Positions 39,101 through 42,398 of a DNA stretch of 42,398 bases are shown in pieces. The notes beneath the pieces are model-generated. The model saw only the letters and a list, made by a program, of their open reading frames with translations, made no database searches and had not been told where the DNA came from. A program made the translations under genes and the position numbers. Within the stretch, counting starts at the first letter, position 1; every line of letters begins with the position of its first letter. The DNA is from Hymenobacter psychrophilus (lineage in GTDB: Bacteria; Bacteroidota; Bacteroidia; Cytophagales; Hymenobacteraceae), in contig NZ_FNOV01000015.1 in assembly GCF_900107135.1 (NCBI RefSeq), positions 26,431 through 68,828 of the forward strand, in the 5' to 3' direction.

Positions 39101-39136
39101 CGCCGGGCTATTTCTCTCCCTTTTGTTCTCGTTCTC

Positions 39137-39514
39137 ATGGATACTTCTCAAATAATCGTGACTGTGGTTGGGGTGGGCCTGCTGGCGTTTGTCGGCTGGT
39201 TTTTCTTTCTGGCGCCGCACCGGGTGGCGGCGGCCGTATCCTCCTCGGCGGGCGTGCAGCAAGTGGACATCCTGGTGAAGGGCGGCTACTCGCCCAACGT
39301 TATTGAGGTGGAGCACGGTAAGCCCGTGCAGCTCAATTTCTACCGCGACGAGGAAAGCACCTGCTCGGAAGAGCTGCTGCTGCCCGACTTCAACATCCGG
39401 CGGGACCTGGCCCCGTTTAAAACCACGGCCATTGAGTTTTTGCCCAAGCAAGCCGGTACCTTTGAGTTCACCTGCGGCATGCACATGCTGCGGGGGAGCC
39501 TGGTCGTTAAATAA
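39137..39514 (+). CDS. Membrane-anchored cupredoxin
   Basis: This 125-residue protein has one N-terminal transmembrane helix (IIVTVVGVGLLAFVGWFFFL) and a cupredoxin-like domain. The conserved line begins VDILVKGGYSPNVIEVEHGK (about 43-62), continues with YRDEESTCSEELLLPDF and ends with FEFTCGMHML. The TCGMHM end supplies Cys, His and Met typical of the domain, but the canonical early His is not clear. It would face the periplasm and may take copper from the ATPase. It lies 36 bp after copA. Confidence 0.82.
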   Translation: MDTSQIIVTVVGVGLLAFVGWFFFLAPHRVAAAVSSSAGVQQVDILVKGGYSPNVIEVEHGKPVQLNFYRDEESTCSEELLLPDFNIRRDLAPFKTTAIEFLPKQAGTFEFTCGMHMLRGSLVVK

Positions 39515-39519
39515 GTGTG

Positions 39520-40146
39520 ATGCTGCAATCTGCTACCTCGGTTTTGCCGGCCCCCGCGGCCGGGGCCACCCGCCTCTCCATTCGCAACATGGTGTGCCCC
39601 CGTTGCCTGCGGGTAGTGCAGCGCGAGCTGGAAAAGGCCGGACTGGTGGTGGATAATGTGGCCCTGGGGGCCGCCAACGTGCACACGGCCGATGGCAGCC
39701 CGGTGGATATGCCGGCGGTGGAAACCGCCTTGCAGGCGTTCGGCTTCGCCCTCGTCGACGACCCGCGCGACCAACTGGTGGAGCAGGTGAAGGCCCTGGT
39801 GGTGGAGCTCATCCACTACACCCCGGCCGAGTTGCAGCCCTATCAGACCTACTCCCACTTCATCAGCGAGCGGCTGGGCCGGTCCTACGCCTACCTCTCG
39901 CACCAGTTCTCGCTGCGCGAGGGCCTGACGCTGGAGAAGTATATCATCCGCCAGCGAGTGGAGCGTGCCAAGGAGCTGCTCAGCTACCAAGACGCTAAGG
40001 TGGCCGAGGTGGCCCGCCTGCTGGGCTACAGCAGCGCGGCGCACCTGACCAACCAGTTCCGGCAGGTGACGGGCTTGTCGCCTTCGGACTTCCAGGCCCT
40101 GGGCCCCGGCAGCGCCGGCCGGCTGAGCCTCCACAACCTGGCGTAG
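39520..40146 (+). CDS. AraC-family regulator with HMA-like metal-binding N-terminus, second copy
   Basis: The start is ATG 39520; a GTG at 39517 is also possible. The 208-residue protein has an HMA-like first domain with LSIRNMVCPRCLRVVQREL (about 18-36), placing C-x-x-C at the metal site, and ends in an AraC domain with VAEVARLLGYSSAAHLTNQF and TGLSPSDFQAL. It is about 40% identical by eye to the regulator at 25626, with the same architecture. It starts 5 bp after the cupredoxin stop and is in one operon with copA. It probably controls this operon; operator copies lie at both ends. Confidence 0.85.
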   Translation: MLQSATSVLPAPAAGATRLSIRNMVCPRCLRVVQRELEKAGLVVDNVALGAANVHTADGSPVDMPAVETALQAFGFALVDDPRDQLVEQVKALVVELIHYTPAELQPYQTYSHFISERLGRSYAYLSHQFSLREGLTLEKYIIRQRVERAKELLSYQDAKVAEVARLLGYSSAAHLTNQFRQVTGLSPSDFQALGPGSAGRLSLHNLA

Positions 40147-40163
40147 GGTTAGGGCTGGAAACT

Positions 40164-40190
40164 TTGCAACTAAATAGGGGGAATAGTGCA
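40164..40190 (+). promoter_or_regulatory. Candidate copper-regulon operator, copy 7
   Basis: TTGCA and GTGCA are separated by 17 bp. Interior AAAT is at the same offset as in copies 1 and 5. It lies 72 bp upstream of the DUF305 lipoprotein. Confidence 0.55.
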
Positions 40191-40262
40191 CGAACCGGGG
40201 GAGGAAGTATGCCGTTTAGTCAGCGCAACACATGTTGTTGCTTCACTACAAAACCCTACCCT

Positions 40263-40892
40263 ATGCTACGCACCCTTCGACTCCCCTTGCTCGCTTCCCT
40301 TCTGGCTTTTGGCGCGCTGACTTCCTGTAACAAAGACGATTCCGATGGCCTGATGGTCATTGCCCACGATGAAAGCGTGTACATGCGCAACATGCACGAG
40401 GGCATGGCCATGATGGAAGCCATGCCCAAAACCGGCGACCCCGACAACGACTACTCCACCATGATGATTATGCACCACCAGATAGCCATCAAAAACAGCC
40501 AGGAGGAGCTCAAAAGCGGTAAAAGCGCCGAGATGAAGGCCATGGCCCAGTCGATTATCGACAAGCAACTGGCCGAAATTACCCAGTTCAACGCCTTCCT
40601 GGCTGGCCACCCGGCGCACGCCCCGGCCGTGCCCGAGTTCAACGCCCTGCAAATGATGAACATGATGCAGATGATGAAAGCCGTGGATTTGCGCCCCTTG
40701 ACCGGTGACCCGGACTTCGACTTCGCTCAACTCATGATTGACCACCACCAGGCCGCCGTGGAGAACTCCGACGCCCTGCTCAAGTACGGCCGCGAAAACG
40801 CCACCAAGACGCTTGCTCAGCAAATTATCACAGACCAGAAGATGGAAATCAAGATGCTCCAGGATTTTCTGCTGGCCAACAAAAAGTATTAG
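40263..40892 (+). CDS. DUF305 lipoprotein, tandem-domain
   Basis: The start is ATG 40263 (MLRTLRLPLLASLLAFGALT), with a lipobox Cys at about 22. The 209-residue protein has two DUF305 halves: DYSTMMIMHHQIAIKNSQEE (about 63-82) and FAQLMIDHHQAAVENSDALL (about 154-173). It is clearly related to the gene at 10917 in length and layout, and both are followed by DUF6122 genes, so the pair is a duplicated module. A strong terminator follows. Confidence 0.88.
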   Translation: MLRTLRLPLLASLLAFGALTSCNKDDSDGLMVIAHDESVYMRNMHEGMAMMEAMPKTGDPDNDYSTMMIMHHQIAIKNSQEELKSGKSAEMKAMAQSIIDKQLAEITQFNAFLAGHPAHAPAVPEFNALQMMNMMQMMKAVDLRPLTGDPDFDFAQLMIDHHQAAVENSDALLKYGRENATKTLAQQIITDQKMEIKMLQDFLLANKKY

Positions 40893-40914
40893 TCTGCGGC
40901 TCATTCACTTCTCC

Positions 40915-40943
40915 AAGAGCGGCTCCAGTGGGGCCGCTCTTTT
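40915..40943 (+). terminator. Intrinsic terminator of the DUF305 gene
   Basis: AAGAGCGGC (40915-40923) and GCCGCTCTT (40933-40941) form a 9-bp stem followed by TTTTGCTTTT. Confidence 0.9.
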
Positions 40944-40964
40944 GCTTTTCATTACTTGCTGCCT

Positions 40965-41279
40965 ATGGTGCACATTCTTCTTCATTTGCTGGTGCCCGGT
41001 GTCGTGGCCCTGCTGTTTTACCGGCCGCGCTGGCGCCGGGCCTGGCTCATTTTGGCGGCGGCGCTGCTGCTGGACGTGGACCACGTGCTGGCCACGCCCA
41101 TGTTCGACCCCGCCCGCTGCAGCATTAACTTCCACCCGCTGCATACTTACTGGGCCATGGGCGGCTACGTCCTGATGCTCTTCCCACGGGTTACCCGCGT
41201 GTGGGGCGTGGGATTTTTGCTGCACATGGTCCTCGATTACGCCGAGTGCTGGCAACTAGGCATCATCTGGCCGCAGTAA
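40965..41279 (+). CDS. DUF6122 membrane protein
   Basis: The start ATG 40965 gives 104 residues (MVHILLHLLVPGVVALLFY). The longer frame starts with a TTG. The family pattern is LLDVDHVLATPMFDPARCSI (about 42-61) followed by FHPLHT, with Asp/His residues in a membrane context; four hydrophobic segments are seen. It is normal in length and, unlike the copy at 11648, has no lipoprotein leader. The function is unknown. It follows a DUF305 gene, as in the other copy. Confidence 0.82.
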   Translation: MVHILLHLLVPGVVALLFYRPRWRRAWLILAAALLLDVDHVLATPMFDPARCSINFHPLHTYWAMGGYVLMLFPRVTRVWGVGFLLHMVLDYAECWQLGIIWPQ

Positions 41280-41323
41280 TCAGCTGTCCAGTTTCTTGCG
41301 CACTCATTCCTTACTTCTCTTCT

Positions 41324-41632
41324 ATGGAACCTTCCGATACGCTCTCCACCACCATGCAGCAGCTGCGCGGCCGGGGCTATGCTGAGGACTTTAACCTGCG
41401 GCCCGACTGCCTGTACTGCGTGGCCCGCGACCTGCGGCTAGCGCCCGAGCAGTTTAAGGTGGACGCCGTTTTTCGGTTTGAGGGGCCCTCCGACCCGGCC
41501 GACCAGTCCATCCTTTACGCCATCAGTGCCCCCGGCCTCGACCTACGGGGCGTACTCGTCAATGCCTATGGCGTATACGCCGACCCGCTGACCGCCACCA
41601 TGGAGGCCCAGCTGCGCCTGCCACCGCGCTAA
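41324..41632 (+). CDS. Small conserved protein (often labelled phosphoribosylpyrophosphate synthetase)
   Basis: The start is ATG 41324 (MEPSDTLSTTMQQL), giving 102 residues. The family pattern is visible: LRGRGYAEDFNLRPDCLYC (about 14-32), VDAVFRFEGPSDPADQSILY (about 46-65) and VLVNAYGVYADPLTATM (about 77-93). Bacteroidota proteins of about 100 residues with this layout are commonly annotated as phosphoribosylpyrophosphate synthetase, but they are far too short and lack the PRPP-binding loop, so that label is doubtful. The real role is unknown. Confidence 0.8.
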   Translation: MEPSDTLSTTMQQLRGRGYAEDFNLRPDCLYCVARDLRLAPEQFKVDAVFRFEGPSDPADQSILYAISAPGLDLRGVLVNAYGVYADPLTATMEAQLRLPPR

Positions 41633-41681
41633 AGCTCCGCTCTTGCTTGCTTCCTGTCTTTTTTCATTACTTCCCCGTCCC

Positions 41682-42032
41682 ATGCAGCACCAGATGTCTG
41701 AACCACTGTTTCCCGAGTACCTGCTGTGGATTTGGTTTGCCTTGACCGCCTTGTCAGTGGCCTACGTCGCCTGTTACCCGTTTCTCTTCACCAAGGAGGG
41801 TAAGAACGTGGGCAAAACGAAGCGGGGCGTGGTTCCTATTGCCAAGTTGTGGAACTTGGGGCAGCATATGCAGCGGCAGCTGAAGGGGACACCCTGGTGG
41901 TACTGGAACAAAAGCCAGGTTATGACAAGGGTACAAGAGATGAGCAAAGATGGAATAGCAGTCCGAAAGGTTGGTAGTAGGAAACTCGTTCTTGCCTGCC
42001 TACTGGGTACAGGTATTTCTTTGATTAGCTGA
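41682..42032 (+). CDS. Hypothetical membrane-anchored protein, 116 aa
   Basis: The start is ATG 41682 (MQHQMSEPLFPEYLLWIW); 41694 is an alternative. One clear transmembrane segment (LLWIWFALTALSVAYVAC) is followed by a Lys/Arg-rich region with Trp pairs (GTPWWYWNKSQ), and a hydrophobic end (LVLACLLGTGISLIS). I do not recognise the family. It is somewhat AT-richer than the copper island. Confidence 0.5.
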   Translation: MQHQMSEPLFPEYLLWIWFALTALSVAYVACYPFLFTKEGKNVGKTKRGVVPIAKLWNLGQHMQRQLKGTPWWYWNKSQVMTRVQEMSKDGIAVRKVGSRKLVLACLLGTGISLIS

Positions 42033-42036
42033 TTTT

Positions 42037-42398
42037 ATGAGAAATAATTGGTTTCGAGGGTGTAATTTTTTTTTGGCTGTAATACCCGCCGTCGCGCTTC
42101 TTTCGTGCCAGGAGGGAGTTGATAAAATAACCGTTTCTAAAAAGGCTAACAGCAAAGCCCAGGAGGTGGTAGACTTATCTATCAAAGCGCACGGCGGCAA
42201 ATTGTTTGATAAAATCCGGGTTCGCTTCACCTTCCGAGAAAGGCAGTATACAGCTTTTAGAAAGGGTGGCTTTTTTACCTATACAAGAGCTTTTAGCGAT
42301 TCTTCTGGCCAGGTGAAGGACGTGCTGCAGAACAACGGCTTTTACCGGGAAGTGAATGGCAAAAGGATTGACCTGTCAGAAGATAAAAAACTGGCCTA
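42037..42398 (+). CDS. DUF6503-like lipoprotein, C-terminus cut by window edge
   Basis: The frame from ATG 42037 runs open to the window end (120 complete codons). It begins with a basic n-region and a hydrophobic stretch ending in VALLSC, a lipobox with Cys at about 24. The mature part has VVDLSIKAHGGKLFDKIRVR (about 44-63), then FTFRERQYTAFRKGGFFTYT and VKDVLQNNGFYREVNGKRID. These match DUF6503 proteins (x-x-A-I-x-x-H-G-G-x-x-Y/F, then F-x-F-R-x-x-x-Y), which resemble outer-membrane lipoprotein-sorting folds. The function is unknown. Its composition is more AT-rich than the copper genes. Confidence 0.75.
   Translation, partial: MRNNWFRGCNFFLAVIPAVALLSCQEGVDKITVSKKANSKAQEVVDLSIKAHGGKLFDKIRVRFTFRERQYTAFRKGGFFTYTRAFSDSSGQVKDVLQNNGFYREVNGKRIDLSEDKKLA

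Overview
The window looks like chromosomal DNA from a GC-rich Bacteroidota, most likely Hymenobacter or a close Cytophagales relative (inferred). Evidence: high GC with long stretches of G/C third positions, weak or absent Shine-Dalgarno sequences, promoters of the Bacteroidota type (TAnnTTTG at -7), and families typical of that group (DUF6122, DUF3606, DUF6799, DUF6503, HMA-AraC regulators).

Region 1 (1-9.2 kb, all minus strand) is a defence island. In transcription order it holds a tyrosine recombinase, a large PHP-plus-SMC-like ATPase (TrlF-like), a type III restriction-modification pair (Mod then Res), a small DUF3606-like protein, and an Abi_2/AbiF-type HEPN protein cut by the left window edge. 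Directly upstream of the AbiF gene is an approximately 125-nt structured RNA with its own promoter and terminator. This matches the arrangement described for the abiF RNA motif, a proposed RNA antitoxin. The strongest defence-related signal in the window is this RNA-protein pair.

Region 2 (9.2-12.9 kb) is mixed accessory DNA: small hypothetical genes, a lamin-tail-domain protein, two strong inverted repeats in an AT-rich gap, a DUF305 lipoprotein, an unusual lipoprotein-DUF6122 fusion, and remnants of decayed genes including a TonB-receptor C-terminus.

Region 3 (12.9-41.3 kb) is one large copper (probably Cu/Ag) resistance island. It has two multicopper oxidases fused to CopB-like barrels, a Met-rich DUF2231 membrane protein, an HMA chaperone, a Met-rich DUF6799 protein, a Cys-rich four-helix copper-storage protein, a complete minus-strand Cus-type RND operon (CusC, CusB, CusA plus several His/Met/Cys-rich accessory proteins), a divergent Cu+ P-type ATPase with a membrane-anchored cupredoxin, four DUF305 proteins in or beside the island, and two AraC-type regulators whose N-termini carry an HMA-like MVCxxC site. 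Seven copper-gene upstream regions share a 26-27-bp motif (ATGYA, a 17-bp spacer, GTGCA in the best copies), which I propose is the regulon's operator.

Within the island a ceramidase-family gene is interrupted by a nested insertion: a roughly 438-bp element with perfect 35-bp terminal inverted repeats (6-bp target duplication), itself invaded by a 1.6-kb IS1182-like element (4-bp duplication TGTG).

Region 4 (41.3-42.4 kb) returns to ordinary small genes, ending in a DUF6503-like lipoprotein cut by the right window edge.
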